Positions 18,897-26,616 are shown, numbered from the stretch's first letter. The stretch: DNA of 64,000 bases from Peteryoungia algae (GCF_030369675.1 NZ_CP128477.1:2832001-2896000), one strand, 5' to 3'. Program-made: numbers and translations. Notes: generated by a model not told the origin, from the letters alone.

Positions 18897-20035
18897 AACT
18901 TGAAACCGGGAATCGACAGCGGGTTCTCCGTCATCGCGGCCCGGTCGGGGCGGTCGATCGCGACCTTGCCGGTAAAGGCACCGAACAGATCTCGCACATA
19001 ACTCTCCGACAGGTCCTTGGTAATCAGCACCAGCCGCGTCTTGCGATCCGACCCGTCAGGCCAGGACGGCAGGCGCACCGGCGGATGAAAGATCGACTGC
19101 ACACCGTGCAGAACCAGCGGCTTGTCCGGCCGGTCGGTGAGCGCCACGATGGCCTTCATCCTGAGAAGCTTCTCGCCATGGGTGGAGCGCAGGAGATCGA
19201 TGAACATGTTGATCGCCATCGGATCGATCGGCTCGTCATGCAGGATGGAATAAGACCGGATCGAAGCGCCGTGACGGTTCACGTCATGGGCATGGTGATG
19301 ATGGTGGTCATGATGGTGCCCATGGTCGTGATGGTGATCATGGTGATGGCGATCGGCGGCGGCCGCCATCTCATCCTTCAGCCAGCGATCGACATCTGCG
19401 ATCTTGCCTGAAGGGTCGTAGAGACCGTTGACCAGCATCGCAGCCGAGCCCGCATCCTCGGCATCCCCGTCGGCAATTGGAGCGCGCGGATTGAGCAGAC
19501 GCAGGCGCTGGGTGAGCGCCGAGATGGTCGCTTCGTCGGCGAGCGTCTTCTTGGTCAGGATCAGCCGGTCGGCCACCGCCACCTGTTTATAGGCTTCCGG
19601 ATAGGTGTCGATCGTCGAGAGCCCGTTCACCGCATCGACGACGGTCACGACGCCATCGAGGTCGAAATGCTGGGCAACCGAGGGATGGCCCATGACCGAC
19701 TGCATGACGGGCGCCGGATCGGCAAGCCCCGTCGTTTCGATGACCACCCGCGACAGAGGCTTGATCTTGCCGGTCTGCATGCCGTCGATCAGTTCGGCCA
19801 ACGTATCCACGAGTTCACCGCGCACCGTGCAGCAGAGGCAGCCGTCGGAGAGTTCAACCACGGCATCGTTGGACGCCTCAACCAGCAGGTGATCGATCCC
19901 GACCTCACCAAACTCGTTGATGATGACGGCGGCATCCTTCATCTCCGGATCCTTGAGGAGCCGGTTGAGAAGCGTCGATTTCCCCGCCCCGAGGAAGCCG
20001 GTGAGGATGGAGACGGGAATGCGGGACTGACTCAT
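18893..20035 (-). CDS. COG0523 (CobW/ZNG-type) GTPase metallochaperone
   Basis: A 380-residue G3E-family GTPase. Walker A is GFLGAGKST (13-21), the metal-binding CxCC motif is in SDGCLCCTVRGE, and ETTGLADPAPV and LTKKTLAD are guanine-nucleotide motifs. A His/Asp-rich linker (around 225-255, over fifteen His residues) precedes the CobW C-terminal domain (HGVQSIFHPPVRLPSWP). Such proteins deliver or manage metals, often zinc. It is not next to B12 genes, so it is unlikely to be CobW proper. It starts 8 bp after the D,D-carboxypeptidase gene on the same strand. No Zur site was recognised. Confidence 0.86.
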   Translation of the reverse strand: MSQSRIPVSILTGFLGAGKSTLLNRLLKDPEMKDAAVIINEFGEVGIDHLLVEASNDAVVELSDGCLCCTVRGELVDTLAELIDGMQTGKIKPLSRVVIETTGLADPAPVMQSVMGHPSVAQHFDLDGVVTVVDAVNGLSTIDTYPEAYKQVAVADRLILTKKTLADEATISALTQRLRLLNPRAPIADGDAEDAGSAAMLVNGLYDPSGKIADVDRWLKDEMAAAADRHHHDHHHDHGHHHDHHHHHAHDVNRHGASIRSYSILHDEPIDPMAINMFIDLLRSTHGEKLLRMKAIVALTDRPDKPLVLHGVQSIFHPPVRLPSWPDGSDRKTRLVLITKDLSESYVRDLFGAFTGKVAIDRPDRAAMTENPLSIPGFKF

Positions 20036-20043
20036 GGCTTCTC

Positions 20044-21156
20044 TCAGAATGTCGGACGCGGCTTCGGGATCGGCACATTGGCGATCTCGCCGACGCCGCC
20101 TCCCTTTGCGGTCTGGACGGGTTCGCTGCCCGGAATCAATCCGGCATAACTCATTGCCGGCGACCGGCCCATCTCGCGAATATAGGGAGAGAGCAGTTTC
20201 ATGCGACCGGCCTCGTCCCGACCTTCGCTGCGCACCTTGCGGGCCTGCGGATTGCAGATCTCTGCGCTGATGTCGGTCACCTGGTCCTGTCCCTCGCCAT
20301 AAGGCGCGAGCTGCTCCAGCCGGCTGCCGGCGACGGATGTCGTCAGCCCCTTCTGCAGGAGATCCGCGGACAAATCGGCACGCGCACCCAGACTGTCGGC
20401 CCCGAGCACGACAGAGATTACAGTTCGGCCGTTGCGGGTGGCAGACGACACCTGGTTGAAGCCGGAGGCGCAGACATAACCGGTCTTCATCCCGTCAGCA
20501 CCGGGGAACCGTCCCACGAGGAGGTTGTAGTTCGGATAGTCCTTCTTGCCCGTCGTCACCCCTTCGAGCGCGAAATAACCTGCATATTCCGGGAATTCAC
20601 GTCGGATGGTCGCCGCCAGAAGCGCCATGTCGCGGGCGGTCGTATACTGACCCTTGCCCGGCAAACCGTTTGGGTTGACGAAGCGGGTGGAGGTCATGCC
20701 GAGCCGTTGCGCCTCCTGGTTCATCCGTTGAACGAAGGCGGGTTCGCTGCCGCTCACGGTTTCGCCGATCGCAACGGCGACGTCATTGGCCGACTTGATG
20801 ATCAGGAGCTTCAACGCGCTGTCGAGCGTCAGCTTGGAACCCGGCTTGAAATACATCTTGCTGGCCGGCTGGTCTGCGGCATGCTTGCTCATCACGACCA
20901 CGGTTTCCGGCGAAAGCTCGCCTGATCGCATAGAGCGGAAGGTCGTATAGGCCGTCATCAGCTTGGTGAGAGAGGCCGGATACCACTTTCGGAAGGCTTC
21001 CTGATGCGCGATGACCCGGCCGCTGCCCACATCGACGACCATCATCGGATTGGCGGCGGCGGCACCTGGCAGAACCAGTGCCACCAGCGAGACGGCGACC
21101 GCCAGTCGGCGGAGGGATCCGGGTGAAGACAACATGCGGGGACGTTTCGTAAACAC
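20044..21156 (-). CDS. D-alanyl-D-alanine carboxypeptidase (penicillin-binding protein, S11)
   Basis: A peptidase-family S11 low-molecular-mass PBP of about 370 residues that trims the terminal D-Ala of peptidoglycan stem peptides. The three active-site motifs are present: SLTK (in YPASLTKLM), SAN (IIKSANDVAV) and KTG (DGMKTGYVCASGF). A Sec signal peptide (LAVAVSLVALVLPGAAAANP) directs it to the periplasm. The GTG at 21156 has AGAGGA at good spacing and is preferred to the open-frame ATG at 21228; the ATG at 21135 is also possible. The COG0523 gene follows at once. Confidence 0.87.
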   Translation of the reverse strand: MFTKRPRMLSSPGSLRRLAVAVSLVALVLPGAAAANPMMVVDVGSGRVIAHQEAFRKWYPASLTKLMTAYTTFRSMRSGELSPETVVVMSKHAADQPASKMYFKPGSKLTLDSALKLLIIKSANDVAVAIGETVSGSEPAFVQRMNQEAQRLGMTSTRFVNPNGLPGKGQYTTARDMALLAATIRREFPEYAGYFALEGVTTGKKDYPNYNLLVGRFPGADGMKTGYVCASGFNQVSSATRNGRTVISVVLGADSLGARADLSADLLQKGLTTSVAGSRLEQLAPYGEGQDQVTDISAEICNPQARKVRSEGRDEAGRMKLLSPYIREMGRSPAMSYAGLIPGSEPVQTAKGGGVGEIANVPIPKPRPTF

Positions 21157-21324
21157 GACTTCGATCCTCTTGTTCGGCTGGTCACTCGCCAAAGCATGGC
21201 GAAATCTTATGTAGGGAAGGAATGGCAAAGCCCATTGAATACGTCAATTGAAAGGCGCACATTCTTGGTCGACAATCACGTGATGCCTTTCATGCGTGAC
21301 CAGGAATGAACCCAGGACGAGAGA

Positions 21325-22488
21325 ATGCCGCTTCTGAACCGAGCCTCCGAACTTCAGTCGGAGGCCACCGAATGGCGCCGCCATCTGCATGCCAATCCGG
21401 AAATCCTCTACGACGTCGACAACACCGCAGCCTTTGTTGAGGCGCGCCTTCGGGACTTCGGTGTCGATGAAATCGTGACCGGCCTCGGTCGCACCGGTGT
21501 CGTCGGCATCATCAAGGGATCGGGCGACGCGGGCCGGACCATTGGCCTTCGGGCAGACATGGATGCCCTGCCACTGGAAGAGATCACGGGAAAGCCATGG
21601 GCATCGACGATCACGGGCCGCATGCATGCCTGCGGCCATGACGGCCATACCGCCATGCTGCTCGGGGCGGCCAAGCATCTCGCCGAAACCCGCAACTTCT
21701 CCGGCCGCGTGGCCGTTGTCTTTCAGCCGGCCGAGGAAGGCGGGCGCGGCGCACTCGCCATGGTCGAAGACGGATTGATGGATCGTTTCGGCATCGAAGA
21801 GATTTACGGCATGCACAACATGCCCGGAAGACCTGTCGGGACCTTTGCCATCCGCAAGGGCGGCATCATGGCCGCACCCGACAAGTTCCAGCTCAAGCTG
21901 ACCGGTCTGGGTGGCCACGCCGCCGAACCGCACAACACAGCCGACACCATCGTCATCGGTGCGCAAATCGTCGGCGCGCTTCAGACCATCGCGGCCCGCA
22001 ACGCCAATCCGCTGCGCTCCGTGGTTGTTTCCGTGACGCAGTTCCATGCCGGCACGACCCACAACATCATCCCCGAAGAGGCCTTTATTTCCGGCACAGT
22101 CCGCTCACTGGACGAGGGTGTGCGCGATCTGGCCGAGCGCCGCATCGGCGAAATTGCAGCCGGCATCGCCTCCGCCCATGGCGCCACCATCGAATATGAA
22201 TTCGAACGCGCCTGCCCCGTGACCGTCAATCATCCCGCCGAGACCGATTACGCGGCACGTGCTGCAATCGATGTGGTGGGCGCGGACAAAGTCGACACCG
22301 AAGTCGATCCGAGCATGGCGGGCGAGGATTTCGCTTTCATGCTGCAGGCACGCCCCGGCGCCTACATCATGATCGGCAACGGCGAGACTGCCGGCCTGCA
22401 CAATCCGGCTTATGACTTCAACGACGAGGCGATCGCCGCCGGAATTTCCTATTGGGTGCGCCTCGCCGAACAGCGCTTGCCGCGCTGA
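21325..22488 (+). CDS. M20-family amidohydrolase (aminoacylase/hippurate hydrolase-like)
   Basis: A 387-residue M20D-type metallo-amidohydrolase. Metal-binding and catalytic segments are visible: LRADMDALPLEE, RMHACGHDGHTAML (Cys and His ligands), FQPAEEGGRGA (catalytic Glu) and MHNMPGRPVG. The dimerisation domain carries LTGLGGHAAEPHNTAD, and the C-terminal SMAGEDFAFML is typical. It probably removes acyl groups from N-acyl amino acids or related amides; the true substrate is unknown. It stands alone between a divergent dac gene and a tRNA. Confidence 0.9.
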   Translation: MPLLNRASELQSEATEWRRHLHANPEILYDVDNTAAFVEARLRDFGVDEIVTGLGRTGVVGIIKGSGDAGRTIGLRADMDALPLEEITGKPWASTITGRMHACGHDGHTAMLLGAAKHLAETRNFSGRVAVVFQPAEEGGRGALAMVEDGLMDRFGIEEIYGMHNMPGRPVGTFAIRKGGIMAAPDKFQLKLTGLGGHAAEPHNTADTIVIGAQIVGALQTIAARNANPLRSVVVSVTQFHAGTTHNIIPEEAFISGTVRSLDEGVRDLAERRIGEIAAGIASAHGATIEYEFERACPVTVNHPAETDYAARAAIDVVGADKVDTEVDPSMAGEDFAFMLQARPGAYIMIGNGETAGLHNPAYDFNDEAIAAGISYWVRLAEQRLPR

Positions 22489-22554
22489 GCCATGTCATTG
22501 CATCACGCAAAACCGCTTGGCTTGCCGGCTCGGCTTTTGTATGGAGGAGGAAGT

Positions 22555-22631
22555 GGTCCCGTAGCTCAGCAGGATAGAGCATCAGATTCCTAATCTGAGG
22601 GTCACGCGTTCGAATCGCGTCGGGATCACCA
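22555..22631 (+). tRNA. tRNA-Arg (anticodon CCT)
   Basis: A 77-nt cloverleaf with encoded CCA. The acceptor stem is GGTCCCG/CGGGATC (one G-T pair) with discriminator A. The D arm lies around GTAGCTCAGCAGGATAGAGC. The anticodon stem-loop is ATCAGA-TTCCTAA-TCTGA (anticodon CCT, reading AGG), and the T arm is CGCGTTCGAATCGCG. No copy of its 3' end was noticed downstream, so there is no sign of integration here. Confidence 0.95.
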
Positions 22632-22759
22632 TTTCACGCAAGTCAGTTATCGCCATTGCGAATCTTGGGTTGCGTTCAAACCGTGATACGGCATGATGGT
22701 CCATGCCACGCTGACGGGTGCTTACTCTCTTATCGTCGGCCTCGAACGGAGGGAATGCC

Positions 22760-23002
22760 ATGGCATCGAGCCCCCTCGGCAAGAATCAGGAAGACAGCGC
22801 AACCGTCGAACGCGCAATTGTCGAGCGCGCCGTCCGGCGCCTTTATGGGCGCAAGCAGCTGGACCCTGACGTGGAGCAAAATGCATCCGCTCTGGTCCAG
22901 TACCTGGTCAAAAGCGGCATTCACGACGAGGACGACCTCGTCGAACTGGCCTGGATTGCCAATGGCAAACGCTATGATCCGAGCAGCGGCAGCTTCAGTT
23001 GA
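22760..23002 (+). CDS. Conserved small protein of unknown function, 80 aa
   Basis: An 80-residue soluble protein (MASSPLGKNQEDSATVERAI start), charged and mostly helical by appearance, ending in ELAWIANGKRYDPSSGSFS. I do not recognise a named domain. The ATG at 22760 is preceded by a strong GGAGGG at 6-nt spacing, which makes translation likely; the frame is open from 22718. It lies just after tRNA-Arg and at the border of the stress block, but no EcfG-type promoter was found in front of it. Confidence 0.7.
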   Translation: MASSPLGKNQEDSATVERAIVERAVRRLYGRKQLDPDVEQNASALVQYLVKSGIHDEDDLVELAWIANGKRYDPSSGSFS

Positions 23003-23026
23003 AGCGCCGAACCGTCCACGTGGGTG

Positions 23027-23215
23027 CTACTGACGCCCACCGAAGGGGCGGGTGTCTGCATTTTCACCCTTCCGGTAGAGTTCGCGGGCTGCAGCATCGC
23101 TGTTTACGCGCTCACCGCGGCTGAGCCGGCGTTGCCTCATGATGGCATAGAAAATTGCACCGCCGAGCAGAACCGGACCGAGCATGACGACGGCAAGCCA
23201 GAAATAATTGATCAT
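23027..23215 (-). CDS. Small membrane protein under an EcfG-type promoter, 62 aa
   Basis: A 62-residue protein with one N-terminal membrane helix (FWLAVVMLGPVLLGGAIFYA) and a basic, charged tail (MRQRRLSRGERVNSDAAARE). Function unknown. The ATG at 23215 has AAAGGA 6 nt upstream and is positioned 38 bp from the end of a GGAAC-N16-GGTT promoter. The frame continues upstream to 23269, but that would cross the promoter. Short membrane proteins of this kind are common members of alphaproteobacterial general stress regulons. Confidence 0.72.
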   Translation of the reverse strand: MINYFWLAVVMLGPVLLGGAIFYAIMRQRRLSRGERVNSDAAARELYRKGENADTRPFGGRQ

Positions 23216-23252
23216 GATGTGTCCTTTCGTGACTGAGGGGACCAGGAAGGCC

Positions 23253-23277
23253 AACCCAAGCAGGCACAAAAGGTTCC
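23253..23277 (-). promoter_or_regulatory. EcfG-type stress promoter (GGAAC-N16-GGTT)
   Basis: On the minus strand, GGAAC (23277-23273), 16 bp, then GGTT (23256-23253). The -35 is perfect and the -10 differs at one base from the CGTT core. The 62-aa membrane-protein start is 38 bp beyond the -10 end. Confidence 0.68.
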
Positions 23278-23284
23278 GACCTTG

Positions 23285-23473
23285 TCAGGTTTCGGTTTCG
23301 GCGCTCGTCTGCTTTTCGTCGAGCGCTGCCTGCAGCTCGATCGCAAGCTTGACCAGATGCGGCGGCACAGCCTCGCGACGCATGTCCTCCATGAGGACAT
23401 CGAGTTTGTCGCGCACGATCCCACCCGTGCGGTCGCGGCGAGCCTCGATGGATGTGAGTTTCGGTTTTTCCAT
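23285..23473 (-). CDS. Small protein resembling NepR anti-sigma factors (tentative), 62 aa
   Basis: A 62-residue protein with a strong GGAGG ribosome-binding site before the ATG at 23473. The central stretch (residues about 23-52: KLDVLMEDMRREAVPPHLVK then LAIELQAALDE) follows the spacing of the NepR core (two amphipathic helices around a V-P pair, ending in Leu-rich helix). NepR binds EcfG and is removed by phosphorylated PhyR. Conservation is weak, so this is a tentative call supported by its location 0.9 kb from the sigma gene. phyR and its kinase are not in the window. Confidence 0.45.
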   Translation of the reverse strand: MEKPKLTSIEARRDRTGGIVRDKLDVLMEDMRREAVPPHLVKLAIELQAALDEKQTSAETET

Positions 23474-23589
23474 TCAGGCCTCCGACTTGATGCTTCTCGC
23501 GAACCATCGCATATGTTCCGCTATAAATCTCGATACGACGACTGGTTTGCGCCGGATCAACAGCAATTCGGCTGATCTCGGCATTCGCC

Positions 23590-23922
23590 TTAGCTCAGGC
23601 TATCATCAGCCTCTGGAAAGGCCGTAACCAATGCTTCCCGATCGCCATAGTCGACCGCCTTGCCCTGAAGCACCACGCGCAGACTGTCGGAGACATCCAC
23701 CGGGCCGTCATGTTCGAGTTCGATCCGGTCTCCGGACGACAGGACCAGCGTCGCGCGGGACTTGAATCCCTGCCGGATCAACCAGTCGCGCGGCGCCTGC
23801 ATTTCAACCGTGGCGCGATAGTGCGGACCAAGACGCTCCACCGCGACATGATAGGTGATGGGCGAGAGAAGCTCGCCGATAAGCAATTGGCCCTGGCCAT
23901 CGACATTTTGCACATGCGTCAT
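23590..23922 (-). CDS. Unknown protein under an EcfG-type promoter, 110 aa
   Basis: A 110-residue soluble protein beginning MTHVQNVDGQGQLLIGELL. It looks beta-rich (YHVAVERLGPHYRATVEMQA, RATLVLSSGDRIELEHDGP, SDSLRVVLQGKAVDYGDREA) with an acidic C-terminus. No domain is recognised. The ATG at 23922 follows AGTGAGAG and lies 38 bp from the end of a GGAAC-N16-GGTT promoter; longer starts would be upstream of that promoter. The NepR-like gene follows 116 bp downstream on the same strand and could share the transcript. Confidence 0.7.
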   Translation of the reverse strand: MTHVQNVDGQGQLLIGELLSPITYHVAVERLGPHYRATVEMQAPRDWLIRQGFKSRATLVLSSGDRIELEHDGPVDVSDSLRVVLQGKAVDYGDREALVTAFPEADDSLS

Positions 23923-23959
23923 GGTTCTCTCACTTCCGTTGGGATTCGTCCTGCCTGAA

Positions 23960-23984
23960 AACCCGTGATTCCGGGCATAGTTCC
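23960..23984 (-). promoter_or_regulatory. EcfG-type stress promoter (GGAAC-N16-GGTT)
   Basis: On the minus strand, GGAAC (23984-23980), 16 bp, then GGTT (23963-23960) followed by TT. It drives the 110-aa protein gene, whose ATG is 38 bp past the -10 end. Confidence 0.68.
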
Positions 23985-24008
23985 ACTCGAAAAAAGCGGC
24001 GCCCCTCT

Positions 24009-24033
24009 GGAACCACGGCCCGGTCGGGACGTT
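24009..24033 (+). promoter_or_regulatory. EcfG-type stress promoter (GGAAC-N16-CGTT), perfect match
   Basis: GGAAC 24009-24013, 16 bp, CGTT 24030-24033, an exact match to the alphaproteobacterial general stress promoter. It points into the 315-bp interval before the sigma gene, which holds a possible 57-aa ORF at 24078. Confidence 0.7.
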
Positions 24034-24077
24034 CCTCCGACGGGCTCCCGGGGGAGAGCGAGAGTTGAGAGGAACCG

Positions 24078-24251
24078 ATGAGCAGCCCATGTCAGACAAT
24101 CAATCTCCAAGCACCGGATCGGACGTCGGATCCCGTTGAATGCGAGGTTGTGTTCGACACGTTCGGGAAGAGCAAGCTCACCTTTCTTCATCAGGATGAG
24201 ACCAGAGATGGAAAACTCGGCCGGTTCAACAGATGTGCAGGCCGTCGCTGA
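24078..24251 (+). CDS. Possible small ORF, 57 aa, downstream of a perfect EcfG promoter
   Basis: ATG at 24078 preceded by GAGAGGAA, stop TGA at 24249. The predicted peptide (MSSPCQTINLQAPDRTSDPV start, then ECEVVFDTFGKSKLTFLHQD) has no recognised domain. It is too short for standard gene calls. Support is the promoter 45 bp upstream and the ribosome-binding site; against it, the coding signal is weak and an overlapping frame is also open. The transcript could instead be a noncoding leader for the sigma gene. Confidence 0.35.
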   Translation: MSSPCQTINLQAPDRTSDPVECEVVFDTFGKSKLTFLHQDETRDGKLGRFNRCAGRR

Positions 24252-24285
24252 TGTTTGCCAGCTTCACAGACCGTTCGCATTATCG

Positions 24286-24310
24286 GGAACCAAGGCATGG
24301 GGCGTGCGTT
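24286..24310 (+). promoter_or_regulatory. EcfG-type promoter of the sigma factor gene (GGAAC-N16-CGTT), perfect match
   Basis: GGAAC 24286-24290, 16 bp, CGTT 24307-24310 followed by TT. It lies directly in front of the sigma factor gene, implying positive autoregulation, and rules out translation starts upstream of about 24317 from this transcript. Confidence 0.75.
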
Positions 24311-24347
24311 TTCGCGTCATTGTGCCTTGTGCCACAGACATTGGAGG

Positions 24348-24875
24348 ATGGCGACCTTGACGACCCGTAAAGCCGAGCTTGCCGCACAGTCCGAAGTGGT
24401 CGAGTTGATACCGGCATTGCGCGCCTTTGCGCGGACATTCTGCCAGAAACCGGAAGAAGCCGATGACCTTGTTCAGGAGACCCTGACAAAGGCGCTTGCC
24501 AATCTCGACAAGTTCGAGCCGGGCACGAGGCTGAAATCCTGGCTCTTCACGATCATGCGCAACACGTTTTGCACACGGTTCAAGAAAAGCAGCCGCGAAA
24601 CGATAGGGTTGCCGGATGCCGTCACGGCCCGGTTGACCACGGAGCCGAGCCAGGAGTGGACGGTGCAGGCCGATGAGGTCCGGCGGGCACTCAACCGGCT
24701 TCCGGAACATCACCGTGAAATGCTGGTGCTCATTGTCATGCTGGGCGAGCGCTACGAGGATGCAGCCGAGATCTGTGGCTGCGCCGTTGGAACGGTGAAA
24801 AGTCGCCTGAGCCGGGCCCGCCAGCAACTGCGGCGGGAACTCGGTGAAATGGGAACGGACAGCCCTGTCGCATGA
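24348..24875 (+). CDS. ECF sigma factor of the general stress (EcfG) type
   Basis: About 175 residues with sigma2 (IPALRAFARTFCQKPEEADD, then LVQETLTKALANLDKFE and LKSWLFTIMRNTFCTRF) and sigma4 (RALNRLPEHHREMLVLIVML, YEDAAEICGCAVGTVKSRLS). This is the EcfG pattern in Rhizobiaceae, where the factor is freed from NepR by PhyR under stress. The 24348 ATG lies 38 bp from the -10 end, as in three neighbouring genes. However, GGAGG abuts it directly, so a TTG at 24357 with 9-nt spacing is a serious alternative. Its stop overlaps the topoisomerase IB start by 4 nt. Confidence 0.88.
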   Translation: MATLTTRKAELAAQSEVVELIPALRAFARTFCQKPEEADDLVQETLTKALANLDKFEPGTRLKSWLFTIMRNTFCTRFKKSSRETIGLPDAVTARLTTEPSQEWTVQADEVRRALNRLPEHHREMLVLIVMLGERYEDAAEICGCAVGTVKSRLSRARQQLRRELGEMGTDSPVA

Positions 24876-25963
24876 CGAAAACGGACGGTGCGACCGCAGC
24901 GGTCTCTGGTTCGGCACCTTCTCCGGACGATGCCCCGGAACTGGCTGAAATCGGGCTGGTGTATTGTACGGATGCCCAACCGGGCGTCTCCCGGCGGAAG
25001 AGAGGCAAGGGCTTCTCCTATCACCTTCCCGACGGCATGCGGGTGGACGACCCGACCCTTCTTGCACGCATTCGAAGCCTCGCCCTGCCGCCCGCCTATG
25101 AACGCGTCTGGATCAGCATGGAACCGCGAAGCCACTTGCAGGCCACCGGCTATGATTCCAGGGGCCGCAAGCAATATCGCTATCACGCAGACTGGGCCGC
25201 TTGGCGCAGCGAACGCAAGTTCGGCGAGCTGATCGCCTTTGGCGAAGCACTGCCGGGGATCCGCAGGCGGATTGCCCGCGATCTCGCCGAACACGAGGAT
25301 GAGGGCTATTTCCTTCTATCCGCCCTGATCAGCCTGTTGGACGTGACCTATATGCGTGTCGGCAACCGGGCTTATGCCGAGGAAAACCGCACCTATGGCG
25401 CAACCACCCTGCAGAAGCGCCATCTGACCTTCGAGCCCGATGGCATTCGCCTGAGTTTCATTGCCAAGGGCGGAACGAGGGTGCGGCGAAAGCTGCGGCA
25501 TCCGCGATTGCAGAAAATACTGGAGGAAATCGCCGACCTTCCGGGCCGCGATCTCTTTTCCTGGCGGGACCAGGATGGCCAGTTGCACCGCATCGATTCG
25601 GGCCGGCTGAACGCCTATCTATGCGAAATTACCAAGGCAAGCCTGTCTGCCAAGACCTTCCGCACCTGGGGCGGCAGCGTGGCGGCCTTCGCTGAAGCCT
25701 GGCGACGGATTGAAGGCGGAGAACGCCCGACGATCCGCCAGATGTGTGAGGTGGCTTCGGACCGGCTGCACAATACGCCGACCATCTGCCGCACCAGCTA
25801 CGTCCATCCGGCGATCCTGACGCTCGCCGACAAGGCAACGGATCTCGAGACAGTGCGCGCCCAGCTGCGTGCAGCGCCGACCCGTGCCCTGTTGCGGGTC
25901 GATGAAAACAGGCTGATGGCCTTCCTGCGCAACCAGCCGGCGGCAAAGGACATCCCGGCCTGA
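24872..25963 (+). CDS. DNA topoisomerase IB (poxvirus/bacterial type)
   Basis: A 363-residue type IB topoisomerase that relaxes supercoils through a 3'-phosphotyrosyl intermediate. The bacterial-type N-terminal domain contains GLVYCTDAQPGVSRRKRGKG and GYDSRGRKQYRYH. The catalytic domain has LISLLDVTYMRVGNRAYAEE, TLQKRHLTFE, the KGGTRVRRKLRHPRL segment and the active-site Tyr310 in RTSYVHPAIL. It is translationally coupled to the sigma gene (ATGA overlap), so it is part of the stress regulon. A hairpin follows 22 bp after the stop. Confidence 0.93.
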   Translation: MTKTDGATAAVSGSAPSPDDAPELAEIGLVYCTDAQPGVSRRKRGKGFSYHLPDGMRVDDPTLLARIRSLALPPAYERVWISMEPRSHLQATGYDSRGRKQYRYHADWAAWRSERKFGELIAFGEALPGIRRRIARDLAEHEDEGYFLLSALISLLDVTYMRVGNRAYAEENRTYGATTLQKRHLTFEPDGIRLSFIAKGGTRVRRKLRHPRLQKILEEIADLPGRDLFSWRDQDGQLHRIDSGRLNAYLCEITKASLSAKTFRTWGGSVAAFAEAWRRIEGGERPTIRQMCEVASDRLHNTPTICRTSYVHPAILTLADKATDLETVRAQLRAAPTRALLRVDENRLMAFLRNQPAAKDIPA

Positions 25964-25985
25964 GGTATTGGCTGAAAAACTGAAA

Positions 25986-26008
25986 AAGGGCCGGCAGAAC
26001 CGGCCCTT
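25986..26008 (-). terminator. Hairpin terminator between convergent genes
   Basis: AAGGGCCGG 25986-25994 and CCGGCCCTT 26000-26008. The T-rich tail (CCCTTTTTCAGTTTTT) is on the minus strand, so it should mainly stop the DUF892 transcript, and may slow the topoisomerase transcript from the other side. Confidence 0.7.
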
Positions 26009-26029
26009 CCATCAGGATGCGGACAGCGA

Positions 26030-26530
26030 TCAGGCCGCCTTCTTTTGTGCCGCCGCGTTGACCGCCTGCTCCGCGAGCTCCGTCAGCAGTTCGTCGGTCT
26101 TGGATTCCTCGGCAAGCGTCTCGTCGAGCAGCTTCACCGCATCCTTGTAGCCGAGCTGCTGGGCCCAGGCGCGCAGGGTACCGTAGCGGCTGATCTCATA
26201 ATGTTCGACAGCCTGGGCCGCAGCCAGAAGGCCGGCATCCAGAGCAGGCGAGCCCTTGAATTCTTCCATGATCTCTTCGCCCTCCTCGACGATGCCGTCG
26301 ATGGCGGGGCAGGTCTTGGCGCGCGGGCGCTTGCCGATGATTTCGAAGACCTGCTGCAGGCGCTCGACCTGGCCTTCGGTTTCTTCCTTGTGCTGCTGGA
26401 AGGCGGCCTTCAGCTTCTCGTTCTGAGCGCCGCGAGCCATCTTCGGCAGTGCCTTCAGGATCTTGCGCTCGGCGTAATAGATGTCTTTCAGGGTTTCGTG
26501 AAAAAGATCTTCGAGTGTCTTCGTAGCCAT
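26030..26530 (-). CDS. DUF892 (YciF-type) ferritin-like protein
   Basis: A 166-residue four-helix ferritin-like protein of the YciE/YciF family, with LEDLFHETLKDIYYAERKIL, HKEETEGQVERLQQVFEIIG, AQAVEHYEISRYGTLRAWAQ and LLDETLAEESKTDELLTELA giving the conserved Glu/His positions. Such proteins are widespread in stress regulons; their metal and substrate are not settled. The start at 26530 lies 38 bp from the end of a GGAAC-N17-GGTT promoter. It is divergent from the SWFGD/BON gene, which has its own EcfG-like promoter. Confidence 0.9.
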   Translation of the reverse strand: MATKTLEDLFHETLKDIYYAERKILKALPKMARGAQNEKLKAAFQQHKEETEGQVERLQQVFEIIGKRPRAKTCPAIDGIVEEGEEIMEEFKGSPALDAGLLAAAQAVEHYEISRYGTLRAWAQQLGYKDAVKLLDETLAEESKTDELLTELAEQAVNAAAQKKAA

Positions 26531-26567
26531 GATGTTCGTCTCCTCGGGGTTGGTGAATGCCTCCAGT

Positions 26568-26593
26568 AACCGGCGCCGTGGCCCCTTTGTTCC
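26568..26593 (-). promoter_or_regulatory. EcfG-type promoter for the DUF892 gene
   Basis: On the minus strand, GGAAC (26593-26589), 17 bp, GGTT (26571-26568), or equally GGAAC-N16-CGGTT. The DUF892 start codon is 38 bp past the -10 end. Confidence 0.62.
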
Positions 26594-26616
26594 TGGCTTT
26601 ATTCCTCCACAGACAA

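Noticed and set aside
23474..23589. A further EcfG promoter before the NepR-like gene
   Set aside because: A GGAAC occurs on the minus strand, but at 16-17 bp the -10 position reads GAGA/AGAA instead of CGTT, so it was not called.
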